Source of the DNA: Zymoseptoria tritici IPO323
Taxonomy: Eukaryota > Ascomycota > Dothideomycetes > Mycosphaerellales > Mycosphaerellaceae
Length of the DNA: 64,000 nucleotides
NCBI RefSeq assembly: GCF_000219625.1
Contig: NC_018214.1
Coordinates: 558,001-622,000 of the forward strand
Direction: 5' to 3'
In this document: positions 1 to 11,810 of the stretch, piece after piece
Position numbering within the stretch: position 1 is the stretch's first letter
Layout: each line of letters starts with the position of its first letter
Made by a program: the position numbers and the translations under genes
Notes under the pieces: model-generated
The model's input: only the letters and a program-made list of their open reading frames with translations
The model's database searches: none
What the model was told of the DNA's origin: nothing

Positions 1-1363
1 GACCGATATCGTGCTCCGTCAGCGAGTCCCATACCTCTTGGATTTGCTGTCTGTGGACCTCTGGAGTCGACGGCAATGGGTAGAAACGATTCAGGCGATA
101 CTTCATAATGGCCCACACGTTCTCAATTGGATTGAGGTCTGGTGAATTGGCTGGCCAGACGTCGAGACTGTGAGGGATCTCAAGGCGATCCAGCTCGTTG
201 CGGAAGGCTGGAGCTTTGTGGACCGATGCACCGTCCAGCATGAGCATTGGCATGGCATCGTGGGTGACCGAGATATCCACATCACCGTTGACAGCATCGT
301 CGACAATGGCGTCCTCGGCCACAGGTGTTGGGCTTCCAAAGCGGCCGTCAATTGTCTCGAAGGCGCTCTCGAAGGATTCGACACCGCTGTCGAATTGCTC
401 TTGCAGTCGCAACGCAGCCTCTGCATCACCACACTCACGCCAAAAGCGGTGCAGCTCTGGTATCACATGCTCCTTCAGGCTCGCAGCGGTCATCTTGCCC
501 CATTGATTGTTCCAGAAGATGAGTCTGCTCTTCTTGTTACCGCAGATGAAGCCAAACACCAGCTGCGTCTTCTGGCGCCGGTATTTTGGCCCAAGACAGT
601 CCGGATCAAACACCTCATCAGCACGACGAATAACCAGAAACTTCTGTTGACCACCTTGGCCAAACGCAGCTGAATCACCGAACTGGAAGGTCCGGCCATT
701 GTTGCTCTGATCAATGCACCACTGACCGAACTGTGGCCTTAAATCGAGTCCATCAGCATCCAAGAACGGCGCTCGTTTGGCCACTCGCTTGAAGTATCCA
801 CGCTCGTTGAGCCTGCGGCGAATGGTGTCGACCGAGCATACCAATTCGAGCTGCTCTTTGATCTGCTGATAGGTCGCTCTGCGTCCTTCTGCGCTGCCAG
901 TGACATAGTCGATGATCCGGTTGGCCACAGGGGTGCCAAACTGACGCAGTCCGTGCAGGTGACTGTGAAGGTGTCGACCAGGTGTTGCTGCCTCATTCGC
1001 CACCCTCTGAACGGTGGTATATGGCTCATCAAGAGCAGCTGCAATGCGAGCAAAGGTCCAGCCAGCGATGCGTTTGAGAGCCTTGATTTGCTGACGAATG
1101 GTGTATGGAATGAGCCCTCGATCAACATGCACTGGTTGCTCGAACGCTGCTGGCTCGGCTGCTGGCTCAGCTGCTGGCTCTGGCTCAGGTGTCGCTGGAG
1201 CTGGAGCTGGCCATGGCAACAGTCGTCGACCGACCATGCCATTCGCGAGCACTGGACGGTGACCAACGACACGAGCTGCTGAAGGAAGGGGGTGTTGTGG
1301 TGGATCAAAGGCGTCGGAGCTGCTGGAGCTTGCAAACGAGTGTTGTGGATTGATATAGGGCAT
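1..1363 (-). mobile_element. Tc1/mariner (IS630 superfamily) transposase, 3' end cut by window edge
   Basis: One open reading frame of at least 454 codons runs from an ATG at 1363 to the left edge without a stop. After a low-complexity Ser/Pro/Ala leader there is a helix-turn-helix stretch (around ARIAAALDEPYTTVQRVA) that fits a Tc-type DNA-binding domain. The DDE_3 catalytic domain follows: a first Asp in FGDSAAF, a second in MLMLDGASVHKAP, and the diagnostic WPANSPDLNPIENVW carrying the catalytic Glu. About 36 residues separate the second Asp from the Glu, slightly more than the DD34E of classical Tc1. All three acidic residues are present and no stop or frameshift is visible, so the copy may be recent. 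Its terminal inverted repeats were not identified, and the C-terminus lies outside the window. Confidence 0.9.
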
Positions 1364-2831
1364 TGCGAGTGAACAGACAATTGAAGGGACAGTGGAGGTT
1401 TGGATACACCAATTCACTGCGATCTACCACCATATATATGCACCAGCAACCCACCTTCTGTCGCAGGCAACGCGGTCACGAATACGAGCACACGAACGAC
1501 GTGCTCACACCGCTTAAAACCTCCACCAGCGGTGGCTACACCGCTCACCAAACACCGCTCTGATAGCGCTGACAGCAGCGACACCAATGTGAAGCCATTG
1601 AAGGCTGATGAACTGATATACAAGGGCATGGCCATGCAACATGCTTAACAGCCTTGCAAGCGTTCACAAGCGTTCAACCGGTCGCTCTGAACCATGGTTA
1701 GCACCCTCACAGCCGTTCAACCGGTAGCTCTAAACCATGGTTAGCACCCTCACAACCTTGCTAATCACACGCACCACCATGCACAGACAACAACACCACC
1801 AATCAATCCATCGACAAGCCCTGCAAAAGCGACCAAGAGCGGTTAATCACCACCGGCTCTGCGAGGTGACTGTAGTGAACCCCATGCCTTCGTATTTGCG
1901 GAAGACTCGGAAGAACGTGCGCTGCTGCGCCTGAGAGAGTTTCCACACAGTCCCTCGCGAACTCATCGTTACTCATGTTGATAGTCGAAACCGCGGACTA
2001 TCCAACGAGTTCGCACGCTTAATCGGAGACTTCACTGAGAAAAGAAAGTGTGCATACATGTTGAGACCACGGCCGAGTGACCGGACTCCACGGTTGTGTC
2101 TTCGACGGAAGATTGAGTGCCCGCTCCCGGAGGGTGATATCGGTGAGTTCACGCCAGCGTGAGCTCAAGGATGTGGCAGACTGGTCCTCAACCCGACATG
2201 ATCCATCGTATTCGTTTGCAGGAATCAGTGCCCACAACAGGAATGGTGCTTCCTGTCGAGAACTCTATCGACAAAGTCTCAGACAGCACAGCCTGTTCCC
2301 TGGACATCTCCTACCAATTCCCGTGACGGCCATGTCCTTCGGAGCACCATCAGGGATCAGCACTTCCGTTTACTGATGAGGGATGGCATGAAGCTGCCTC
2401 TGGACACAGCCAGGGAACATGCGCCTCTCCCCTGGACGAGCAGGCCAGCGACCGAGCCTGGTCTGGATCGTACACTGTCCCGGCTTCACGCATGGATATT
2501 GCTGTGCCGGTGCCTTGTTGTCTTCGTGCTGGTGAATCGAGCATGAGTACGGTAACCTCGTGGAGAGTTCGGACCGTCAGCTCAGTTTATATCCGTGTTG
2601 TCGGTGCGATCACAATCAGGGTGAAAGATGAGGCTATGTCAGGACGTCCATACTCTTTCTCAGTCCCAGCAAGAAGAGCGCGCAGTCGAATAGAACTATC
2701 AATGTGAGCGAATGTACTGAGAAATGCGCATCGTGCTGCAAAAAGTTCAATGCTTCATCAAGGTTGTCTTTCTTCCAACAAGGTCACTCACTCCATCTCA
2801 ACCTCACCTCTTTCCACGACTCCTTCCGATC
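1364..2831. other. Gene-poor spacer beside the transposon
   Basis: No frame on either strand gives a convincing protein. The part nearest the transposase (to about 1760) probably includes the outer end of the mobile element. The rest is the upstream region of the cyclophilin gene. Confidence 0.5.
1671..1756. repeat. Two-copy 43-bp tandem repeat
   Basis: Bases 1671-1713 and 1714-1756 are direct, head-to-tail copies of one 43-base unit that begins CGTTCAACCGGT. They differ at three positions, all of which read A in the second copy. The repeat lies about 300 bp upstream of the transposase start, so it may be a subterminal repeat of that element. Confidence 0.8.
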
Positions 2832-3320
2832 ATGGCACAAAACGTCCTCCTCGAGACCTCCATGGGCTCCATCGTCATCGAATTATACACCGAACACGCG
2901 CCGAAGACCTGCACAAACTTCAGCACCCTCGCAAGTCGCAACTACTACAATGGCACAATCTTCCACCGCATCATTTCGGACTTCATGATTCAAGGCGGCG
3001 ATCCGTCCGGCACAGGACGCGGCGGCAGCAGCATCTTCGGCGAGAAATTTGAAGACGAGATCAGGTCGGATTTGAAGCATACTGGCGCGGGAATTCTGTC
3101 CATGGCCAACAGTGGTCCGAATACGAATGGCTCACAGTTTTTCATTACGCTCGCGCCGACGCCCTGGTTGGATGGGAAGCATACAATTTTTGGGCGGGTC
3201 AAGAGTGGGATGAGGATTGTACAGCGCATGGGACTGGTCAAGACGGGTGCTGAGGATAGGCCAGAAGAGGAGCTCAAGATCGTGAGCGCGAGGATTCTGC
3301 AGGGTGAGGACGATTTGTGA
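2832..3320 (+). CDS. Cyclophilin-type peptidyl-prolyl isomerase, PPIL1/Cyp1 class
   Basis: A single-exon protein of 162 residues catalyses cis-trans isomerisation of Xaa-Pro bonds. The start [13 protein letters not shown] is the family's usual N-terminus and gives the length of the single-domain PPIL1/Cyp1 class (about 160-166 residues), so longer in-frame starts upstream were not used. The active-site residues are in place: [19 protein letters not shown] (catalytic Arg, Phe, Gln), [16 protein letters not shown], and [12 protein letters not shown] with the Trp and His that contact cyclosporin. There is no signal peptide, so the protein is probably cytosolic or nuclear; PPIL1 orthologues associate with the spliceosome. 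It is convergent with the dehydrogenase that ends at 3478. Confidence 0.95.
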   Translation: MAQNVLLETSMGSIVIELYTEHAPKTCTNFSTLASRNYYNGTIFHRIISDFMIQGGDPSGTGRGGSSIFGEKFEDEIRSDLKHTGAGILSMANSGPNTNGSQFFITLAPTPWLDGKHTIFGRVKSGMRIVQRMGLVKTGAEDRPEEELKIVSARILQGEDDL

Positions 3321-3477
3321 GAGAAGGCGCGACTGAGAACGCACATGATGAAACCACGCGTTCGAACGACACACCCGCAGCTGTTCTTACGCAGCCAGAC
3401 CACGATCGAAGACCTCTGAACACCAATTGGATATCCTTCCTATCTACGAGCTTCGCCGACAGCACGTCGAACGAATT

Positions 3478-4934
3478 TTACTCGAGAGGGCCGTTTGGAT
3501 GCAGCAAGACCTTGGCGTATCCTTCTATGCGCTTATCGAACTTCTCGTACGCCATCGGAGCATCCTCGAGACTGAGTTCGTGGGTCACTACAAAGCTGGG
3601 CTTCGCACGTCCGCTGATGATCAAATCTCTCAAGTATCGGTTGTACGCCTTGACATTGCACTGTCCGGTACCTGCGAATGGTCAGACATGGAATTGAAGG
3701 GATCTCGTGCACACAACTCACCTAGAGAAAGACCCTTCTCGAAGAGCTTGCCAAATGAGATGAGAATCTGGCCCTTGCCGGACTGCTCGTCAGGAGCACC
3801 GGGATCGGAGGGAACGTAGAGTCCTGGAAGCAGTCAGCAAAATCGTCCAATTCAAACAACTTCTATCCTCGTACCTGGAATTCCAAGTCCTCCTGTTGGG
3901 CGGGTCACCATGATCAGCTGATCAAGAACAATGTTCGGCTGCTCCTTGCTGCCGCTCTTATCTACGGCTTGATATCCGACAGCATCAACCGCACGATCGA
4001 CCATGCCTCCGTTCTTTTCGATGATCTGTTTCACGGGGTCTGACTCGGAGAAGTTGATGGGCGTGCAGCCGATCTTGGTAGCCTGATCAAGACGCTCCTT
4101 GACCTGGTCGACGACGTAGACATTCGATGCACCGCGAATCACAGCAGAGTATGCCGCCACTGCGACTTGTCAGCCGCGAGTCTTCCTCGAGACTACAATG
4201 CAACTTACTCAGACCAACGGGACCAGCGCCAAACACAGCCACGCTCTCACCAGGCTGGAAACCAGAGAGCTGCAGTCCATGCCATCCAGTTGGGAAGATG
4301 TCTGCCAACAAAGCAAAATCCGCCTCATGCTCGGTCCCTGGAGGCAGCTTCAAGCCATTGAAGTCTGCAAATGGCACGCGGAGGTATTGGGCTTGACCAC
4401 CTTGGTACGGTCCCATTGCCACGTAACCGTAGGCTCCTCCAGCGAAACCAGGGTTGACACCTGTACAGAACGCGGTTTTGCCTATCACAAGGAGAAAGGT
4501 CAGCCATGCTCAGACTGACACGGCCCGAATCGAGCTACAGGCCATCAAGCACCCGAAGTACTTGCCTTCTTCGCAGTTTCTGCATCTTCCGTCTGCCACG
4601 TTGAATGGAAGAACAATTCGATCACCCTTCTTCAACAGCATCACACCTGGGCCGACTTCTGTGATGATTCCCATGTTCTCGTGTCTGGTAAGGCAAAACT
4701 GTCAGCACGTTCGACCACAAGCAATGCATGTCTCTCAAATGCTTCTTACCCGAACACCAGGCCACTTTCAGCCGCAGTGCGCCCCTCGTACATGTGCAAG
4801 TCTGAGCCGCAAATACACGAGGTCGTGACTTTTATAATGGCATCATCGGGATGCTGGATCTTTGGCAACTCGATCTCCTTCACGCTGACCTTGTACGGGC
4901 CATCGTAATGGAGAGCCTTCATCTTGTCGCCCAT
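3478..4934 (-). CDS. Zinc-dependent medium-chain alcohol dehydrogenase, glutathione-independent formaldehyde dehydrogenase-like
   Basis: Six exons read from the right: 4934-4750, 4684-4566, 4481-4209, 4159-3875, 3823-3722 and 3671-3478, giving 385 residues. Phases agree at every junction. The enzyme oxidises an alcohol or aldehyde with NAD(P)+ as cofactor. Visible features are the catalytic zinc Cys in SCICGSDLHMYEGR, the GHENMG motif (split by intron 1), a structural-zinc-like CRNC plus a downstream Cys, the Rossmann loop VAVFGAGPVGL, and a C-terminus of the FDH-like subgroup. Intron 2 (4565-4482) starts GCAAGT and ends TAG; only this GC-AG reading joins EEG to KTAFCTGVNPG in frame. The gene is divergent from the enoyl-CoA hydratase. 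The actual substrate cannot be told from sequence. Confidence 0.9.
4482..4565 (-). other. GC-AG intron in the dehydrogenase gene
   Basis: The 84-nt intron has donor AG|GCAAGT and acceptor TAG|GC. A GT donor two bases further in would put the next exon out of frame, so the non-canonical GC donor is needed to keep the conserved zinc-loop protein sequence. Confidence 0.85.
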
Positions 4935-5327
4935 GTTGTCGTTTGGCAGGAGTTCCTAGGAATCGGCGCTTGGTTCGAGGATCTCTAGCAAGTTCGAATG
5001 AGTTTATGTTGATCAAGAGGAAGTGAAAGAGAAGGCAAGAAGACCAGGAAACCTGCTACGCGGTATTCTTTTCGCCTTTAAACAGACCCATTGATCTCAC
5101 ATGCGGGGTTCGATAGCTTGCGTGGAGTGGGGCCTCACACAGCGCGGCGTTGGAGTCTGAAGCTTGTTCGCGTTGCGGGGAGACCACGCCTCCTTCAAGC
5201 CAAAACCGGTTGGAACTTCAGCCGCTATGGATCCGTTTGGAAGAGCACTCCTCTTTGACACCCACCAACAGCCGCAATACTGCTGACACCGACTCGCCGG
5301 TCCGCCAATTCCTGCCCGCGATCCGAG
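4935..5327. promoter_or_regulatory. Bidirectional promoter region between dehydrogenase and enoyl-CoA hydratase
   Basis: Both flanking genes are transcribed outward from this 393-bp spacer. No specific binding site was recognised. Confidence 0.4.
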
Positions 5328-6401
5328 ATGTGGTCAGCGAAACTCGGCCGGATGGGCACGACGAAGTCTAGGCCACGCCTCGCTGCTGGGTGCCGCACAC
5401 GGCATCCACGACCTTCCCAATATGGATGCCAGACTGGATCGATACGGACTCGAACAGCCTGGGTAGCAACAAGTCCGATGAACCACAGTCTTCGCCAGCA
5501 AAGACCATGCCAAGCGGAACACCTCGCCTCAGCACCATGCCGCGCCACCACCACCACCCGCTCGTCCTCGACCTCCACCCTCCCGCCCGTCGGCATATCC
5601 CACACCGTCACCGAACCAACCCCAAACAACCACATCGCAACAATCACCCTCTCCAACCCCCTCAAACTCAACATCCTCACCTCCCCTCTCCTCCACGCTC
5701 TAATCTCCGCTCTCCGCTCCCTTTCCTCCCACCCCACTCTCCGCTGCCTAATCCTCACCTCCTCTCCAACACCTCAATCCAAACCCCCATCCTTCATCGG
5801 CGGCGCAGACATCTCCGAAATGCACGCCCTCACCACCCCTGCCTCCGCTCAAACGTTCATCCGCAACATCCACGACACCTGCGCCGCGATCCGCACTTTT
5901 CCCGTCCCGGTCATCGCGCGCATCCACGGCCTCTGTCTCGGCGCGGGCTTGGAACTCGCTGCTTCATGTGACTTACGTATCGCAAGTGAGATCAGCACAT
6001 TCGGTATGCCGGAAGTCGCGGTGGGTATCCCCTCCGTCGTGGAAGCTGCTCTTCTCCCTGGCTTGATCGGAACGGGACGAACGAGACGGTTGGTATATCT
6101 CGCTGAAACGATCGATGCGAAGGAAGCGGAGCGGTGGGGATTAGTAGAGGAGGTCGTTGACGGTGGGGAGATGGAGTTGGATGTGGCGGTGAAGGAGTGG
6201 ACGGATCGATTAGTCCAGATGGGACCAGCCGCCATTCGGGCGCAGAAGAAATTATGTCGAGGCTGGGAACAGGCGGGCGGAGTGGAAGAAGCGGTGGAGA
6301 TGGGAATTGAGGCGTACGGACGGATGTGGGAGGATGGAGGATCGGAGCCGAGGGAGTTCATGGGGAGGTTCGTGAATCGGAAGAGGGACAAGGGAAGGTG
6401 A
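5328..6401 (+). CDS. Enoyl-CoA hydratase/isomerase, probably mitochondrial
   Basis: This intronless 357-residue crotonase-fold protein hydrates 2-enoyl-CoA in beta-oxidation or branched-chain amino acid breakdown. The domain starts near residue 90. The oxyanion-hole segment is FIGGADISEM. Both catalytic glutamates of true hydratases are present, in GAGLELAASCDLRIAS and in FGMPEVAVGIPS. The first 60 or so residues are rich in Arg, Ser and Thr and have no acidic residue, which suits a mitochondrial presequence and is why the most upstream ATG is taken. In-frame ATGs at 5352 and 5478 are possible alternatives. Codon use from about 5560 is strongly C-rich. There is no C-terminal SKL-type peroxisomal signal. 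Confidence 0.88.
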   Translation: MWSAKLGRMGTTKSRPRLAAGCRTRHPRPSQYGCQTGSIRTRTAWVATSPMNHSLRQQRPCQAEHLASAPCRATTTTRSSSTSTLPPVGISHTVTEPTPNNHIATITLSNPLKLNILTSPLLHALISALRSLSSHPTLRCLILTSSPTPQSKPPSFIGGADISEMHALTTPASAQTFIRNIHDTCAAIRTFPVPVIARIHGLCLGAGLELAASCDLRIASEISTFGMPEVAVGIPSVVEAALLPGLIGTGRTRRLVYLAETIDAKEAERWGLVEEVVDGGEMELDVAVKEWTDRLVQMGPAAIRAQKKLCRGWEQAGGVEEAVEMGIEAYGRMWEDGGSEPREFMGRFVNRKRDKGR

Positions 6402-6939
6402 GCAGACGCTGGAAGGGCTGGTGCAGACGAGATGTCACATCGTGAGAGGGAAAGTAGACGATACAACTCCATCAACCATCAAGGTTATATGTCATTCATT
6501 CCACCCACTCCATCTCTCCATGCAGCAGTCTCTGTACTGTATCACCACCACAATGAACACACTATAGTTCTGTTCTGTCCAGACCACACACGACGTACAG
6601 CGCCGCGGTCCGGCAATCTTTCAGTCCTGCTTGGCCCTCTCTATCCTCATCATCCTTTCTCTATCCATTCATTCGTTCAATGCATCTGTACAAAATCCCA
6701 GGGAGTTATCCATATCCTTTCCATGCCCATTTCCAATCGCAAAAGTCGAATGCTTGACTTTCCCAAATTCCTCCTCCAGGGCTACTGTAAGCCATGATGA
6801 TGCTGCTGCCTTTTTCTCTGTGGCGGTCTCTCAACTGGAGAGTTGCTGTTCCTGCTACCCGTCCACCCGTTTCATGCAATGCGATCCTCTCGAGTCGTGG
6901 TGATTCCAGGTCCAAATCCTTCTGATCCCATCAGCCTCT
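6402..6939. other. Intergenic region between convergent genes
   Basis: It holds the 3' ends of the enoyl-CoA hydratase and phytochrome transcripts. Nothing gene-like was seen. Confidence 0.5.
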
Positions 6940-9900
6940 TCACCCCTCCTTCCCACCCCCCTCCTCTCTCCCCTCCTTCTGCACAGCCAACAACCTCTCC
7001 TGCTCCCGACTCTGCGTACTCACATGTTCCTCCTTCCCCTCCGGACCATCACTAACAGCCGCAATTTTCACACCCTCACTCGGCTTGCTCACCGGCGGGC
7101 GTTCACTCGGCTTCAAATCCACCTTTTCCCCCACCACATCCTCTCTCCTCTCCTCCGCCTTCTTCCCTTCCTCGAACCATCCTCCTCGTTCCCATCCTCC
7201 CGCACGATACAGATTTTCCCTCCGGACTTGCGGGTCGACGATGCCTTCCATGATTTCGGATAAGCGAGGGAAGGAGATGGGTTTGAGGATCCAGCCGTCG
7301 AAGCCGGTGCGGATGTAAGTTTGGAGGTTGCGTTCTTCGAGGGAGGCGGAGACGGCGATGATGGGGACGCGGCCGTTGAGTGCGGCGCGGGGGGAGAGGA
7401 CGGGTGTGGGGGAGGGGGTCGGGTGGGTTGTTTCGAAGGAGCGGATCATTTTGCCGGAGGTGAGGCCATCGACGATTGGCATCTGAGAATTCGATGTTAG
7501 TATGCCATGGAGTTTGAAATTGGATGATGGTCAAGACTCACCTGCATATCCATCAGGACAATATCAAACTGTCCCGGATTATCACAGTACATGCTGCTAC
7601 ACTCCTCACCATTAACCGTCAACACGACCTCATGCCCCAGTTTCTCTAGCCTCTTCTTCATTATGCGACTATTGACAGGATCGTCTTCCGCCACCAGAAC
7701 ACGCATGTGATGCGTGTCCAGTCGCGGACTTTCACCGTCCTTGGAAGATGCATTAGCCGATGGCGGTTCTTCCAACAAGGTTGTGGACAGCAGAGCGCGT
7801 TCGTGGGCAGCAGGTGAGCGAAAGCCGTCGTCTTTGGGAGAATCCAGGCCTGCATGGTCGGGTATCCTGATAGATCGGACCGGTGTGCCTTGGTCAGTGA
7901 CCATGGACTCGCCGGGTTTGCTTGGCGACGAGGAAGGGCGGCTCGTAGTGGCCAATTTTTGACTGCGCATGTGGTCCGGCACGGGTGCGACTTCAATACT
8001 CCTCGGCCGGTGTTTCAGTGGGGAGGTGATTGAGTTGCCGCCGCTGCCTGCTGTGCTATGGCGCTTGCTCAACATTGGACGGGCAGACATGGTGTTTCCA
8101 CGACTAGTGGATCGATGCACAGATCCATCCTGCCAGCCTTCCACGCGATGTGGTTCCTGGATCGCCTCGATAAGGCGGTCGGCTTCGGATATGGCGCTGC
8201 GGTTGGACGATTTTGACATGGCGCTGCGGGCGGAGAGCATGCTGTTCAGACTCTTCTTACTCTGGAACGAGTCTCTGCTGGACTTGCGAGAGAGACCAGT
8301 GCTCGCGCCGCCGCCTTGGACTTCGGCGGAGTTGCGGCGAGCAGGTAACGTTCCGCTGGAGCTGCGTTCGATGAGCGTCATCATGCCTTCAGTGTCGCCC
8401 GTGGGAGGTGTCGTGACGGTGGCCGTAGCAGAGGAGCCGGATCCGGAGCCGCACCCTTGGCCTGAGGTGTTGAGGGAAGAGGTTTGCTCATTCATGGGAG
8501 TAGCGGAGCCCACAGAAGAAGTGCCTTCATCGATTCGTTTCTGCCCTTCTTCAGGTTCAGGAAGGTCGAAGGGAAATTGTATCACGAAGCGAGAGCCCTT
8601 GCCTTCTTCAGATTTGAGGCGTAGCTGCCCATTCATGTTGCGGATGATTCTTGCCACGACTGCGAGGCCAAGACCGAGCGTCCGACCTTCTCCCGACTTG
8701 CTGTCTTCGGATCTAAGGCTCTTGGAGTCCGGATCAGCCGCCGTCAGAAGCTGGTCGGACGACATCTGCACCTGCTCAAGATCGCGGAAGAGAGCATCCA
8801 GCTTCTTGGAGTTCATGCCACATCCCGTGTCGGCGACGCTGATTTCCACATCAACATGTTCAGGAGACTCTCGAGATGCGACATACATCTCAATGGTCAC
8901 TCCTCCCTCGACGGTGTTTTGGATGGCGTTGGCGGTAACATTGCTGATAGCCTGCCTAACCCTCCTCTGGTCACCGATGACCGGCGAGGTCAGACCCGAC
9001 AGATCTTGGACGTTGTATGTGATGTTCTTCCTTCTCGCATCACCTTTGAACATGTCTGTGGCTTCGAACAATGTCGCTCCGAGATCAAAGACCTCATCTT
9101 TGACAAGCTCGCCGCCCTCCTCGGTCTTGGTGAGATCGAGGAGATCGTTGATGACGTAAATCAACGACTTGGATGCCGAGTGAGACTTGGTGAGGTTGTC
9201 TCTCGTCTCTTGGTCCAGACTGCCCTCCATTGCGATTTCCAGATAGTTGATGATGGCGTTGAGAGGTGTTCTGACCTCATGCGCAGAATTGGCCAGCAGC
9301 AGCTTGGTAAGCTGGCTGTTCTGTAGCGCGGCCTCTTTCTGCCTCCAGACTTCGATGAATTTGCCGTATACCAGACACAGTACAGCTGCAGTTTCGATCT
9401 CTTCCTCGGACCATTCGCGACACTTGCCCACGACCGTCTCACTCCATGTCTTGAAACTTTTCCTCGGTTCGAGGTATCCCTCCGTACCCTCTTTGATGAA
9501 CTTTTCGTAAGGGTTGCCGGCCCATTTCACCTCTCTCAGCTGGCCTCTGCGGAAGAACACAATGAAGTCTTGCCCGCCCGCAGACAGCGGCACGAGCAAC
9601 AGGCCAGCAATCTCGGTGAATCCAGGTGTATAGCGAAGGTCAGGGAAATCACCCGCAATGTCCTGCGAAGTCATGACATTCGTGATGCAACGCATTCGGA
9701 GATATTCGAGCATCGCAAGAGCTTCTTGGGTGTGTTCGACGTTACCCATGATTTTGGTCTCGCCGTGAATAGATAGGAGGCCGAAGTCGGCGTCAAAGAG
9801 CTTGAGAAGATCCTCTGAAGAAGCTATGATGTAGCCGGAAGGGTTGGCTTGGGTCGGCACGGTGTTGATGAGCTTCCTCGCCTGCAATCGTGATGCGTAT

Positions 9901-11810
9901 GACAGTCGTTCAATGTTTCGTGATGCCGAGTCGCCAACAAGACGGCACATCTTGCGGATGGGAAAGGATACGCGCATGCCTCTTGGACCGTAAGTGTGAC
10001 ATGCTATTAATCCCCACAGTTCGTCGAAGGCGTTGATCGAGATGGACATGGACGATCTCACGGCCATGTTCGCGAGGTATTTCAGATGAATAGGCGACAT
10101 CGCTCGTAGGTAGGAGTATGTGAGATCCAAGGGCGTTTCCAGATCCTCCACTGTTCGACAAACCAGACGTGCGGTTTCCTGATCTCGATCGTACAGCATG
10201 CGGACCTTGTTCACCTTGTAGAGTTCTCGAGCCTGCTTGGGAATATCCGAGGCTGGGAAATTGAGGCCTTTGTAAAGATCCTTGGTCGCCCGAGGATCAA
10301 TCAGTTCCGTTACGACCCTGCCGTTCCAGCTGTGGTCGAATTGGTATATCATGACACGATGGAAACCAGTGAGTTCTTTGATGACGCCGACCAAGATCTT
10401 GAGGAACGATTCAAGAGTTGGCGCCGCGGCCAATTGCTCCTGCACTTGGGACATGATGTTGAAGACTTCCATGGCCGCCGCCTCGCCCTTCCGCTTTCGA
10501 GCGCTCCTCAGCACGCGCAAAGGCTTACTGGTATTGTGCGTGCTCTCCACCAGCTCTTCTTCCGTGGGCTGGCTGTTGAGAGTATCTTCTGGAGGTTCGG
10601 GTGTAGAGTCATTCGGCGCCTGCAGTGGATTCAGCTGATCGTCTTCCAGCTCGAATTCGCAAATGACGAGATCGGGATTGGCTTCGTTGATATGCATCGC
10701 ACACCAGAACTTCTGGTTCTTCTTTTGAGGCGATCGAATGGACAAGGTAAAGACCTCCGGGCCATTGACGACAACATCCGCATCTTCATCCCGGATGAAG
10801 TCCACGTGGTCGAGAAGATTGTCCGCTTGTTCTTCGGAGAGAATGTCTGTAAAACTCTCCAGAGCGAACAGTTGCATGGGAGAGTATCCGATCAACCGCT
10901 TGCAGTTCTCACTGACCACTCTCACAATGAGCTTGCCTTCCTGCTGCTCTTCCAGCGCGATGAGAAGACCGAAGCCCTGCACGGCGCCGGGGATGTGGAT
11001 GGGCTCATCCTCGCATCTTTGCAGTGTATCTCCATCTCGTCCTGTGATGATAGCATGACCACCCTCTGACACAACATGCTTGAAACGTGCGGTGACGTGA
11101 GGGCCTACCTCGTCCAAACTTGTTGTCCCACTCTTAATGGATGTCGATCGGATCGGGGCGGGTCTTTCGCTCGGTTTGTCGCTCTGAGCCTGAGATTGTC
11201 CAGACTTCTGAGATTGGGTATCGCTGCCACCGTCTCCGGTCATCATGTCGCTGAAGACGTGTGGCTGTTGTCGCGTTCCCGCTGGTGTGGGTGGTTGGGG
11301 AGTACGGGGCATAGACGCAGTCGTGGACGTACTGGCCTGTCTGTCGGTCCGTTGCGATCGTGGATGATCTCCCGACGTTCGCGGCGAGGCTATTCGATCC
11401 GCACTGCTCTGTCTCGTTCGTCCAGGTGTAGTCGCATGCTCAATCCCGGCGTTCGTTGACATGCGACGGGCGTTGCTGGCGGAACCAAAGTACTCGTGTC
11501 GCTCACCCCTCGCGCCAGGCGTAGGATTAGGATCCATTGAAACGACAGATCTGATAGGGTATACTCGATCGACAGCCTCGGGACTGAGCTGTCCGTCCGT
11601 GGAGATGGGTGCTGGCCGGCTCCTGTTGTCTTGATTGAAACCCTGAAAGGGCTCTTGCACCAAATTTGGCCTGACACGGGTAGGCGACTGATCCTCAGGT
11701 GCGGCGACATCGCTGCTCGGGTCGATGTCCTTGTGGTCGGAGCGCTCCTGCTCCGACATGTTCGATGTGGCGAAGGAGATGCCGTAAGCGGATTCCTTCG
11801 GTGAATGCAC
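6940..11810 (-). CDS. PHY1: Fungal phytochrome, hybrid histidine kinase with receiver domain
   Basis: Two exons (11810-7542 and 7482-6940, 59-nt intron) encode about 1603 residues. This is a red/far-red photoreceptor with a bilin chromophore and phosphorelay output. A disordered Ser/Pro-rich leader of about 235 residues precedes the PAS domain. Cys266, just before EDEPIHIPGAVQGFG, is the chromophore-attachment cysteine used by fungal and bacterial phytochromes. The GAF domain has PASDIPKQAR. The PHY tongue has WAGNP and PRKSF, close to the usual WGG and PRxSF. The HisKA H-box HEVRTPLN places the phospho-His at residue 844, and an ATPase domain with DTGCGMN follows. The receiver domain has the phospho-Asp at residue 1421 in VLMDMQ and the Lys in WILKPIS, so the relay is complete. 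The start could instead be the Met at codon 18. Confidence 0.96.

Noticed and set aside
5849..6475. 208-codon minus-strand frame
   Set aside because: It is antisense to the enoyl-CoA hydratase catalytic domain.
7969..9159. 396-codon plus-strand frame
   Set aside because: It is antisense to the phytochrome kinase domains, has no domain of its own, and its openness follows from codon bias on the other strand.
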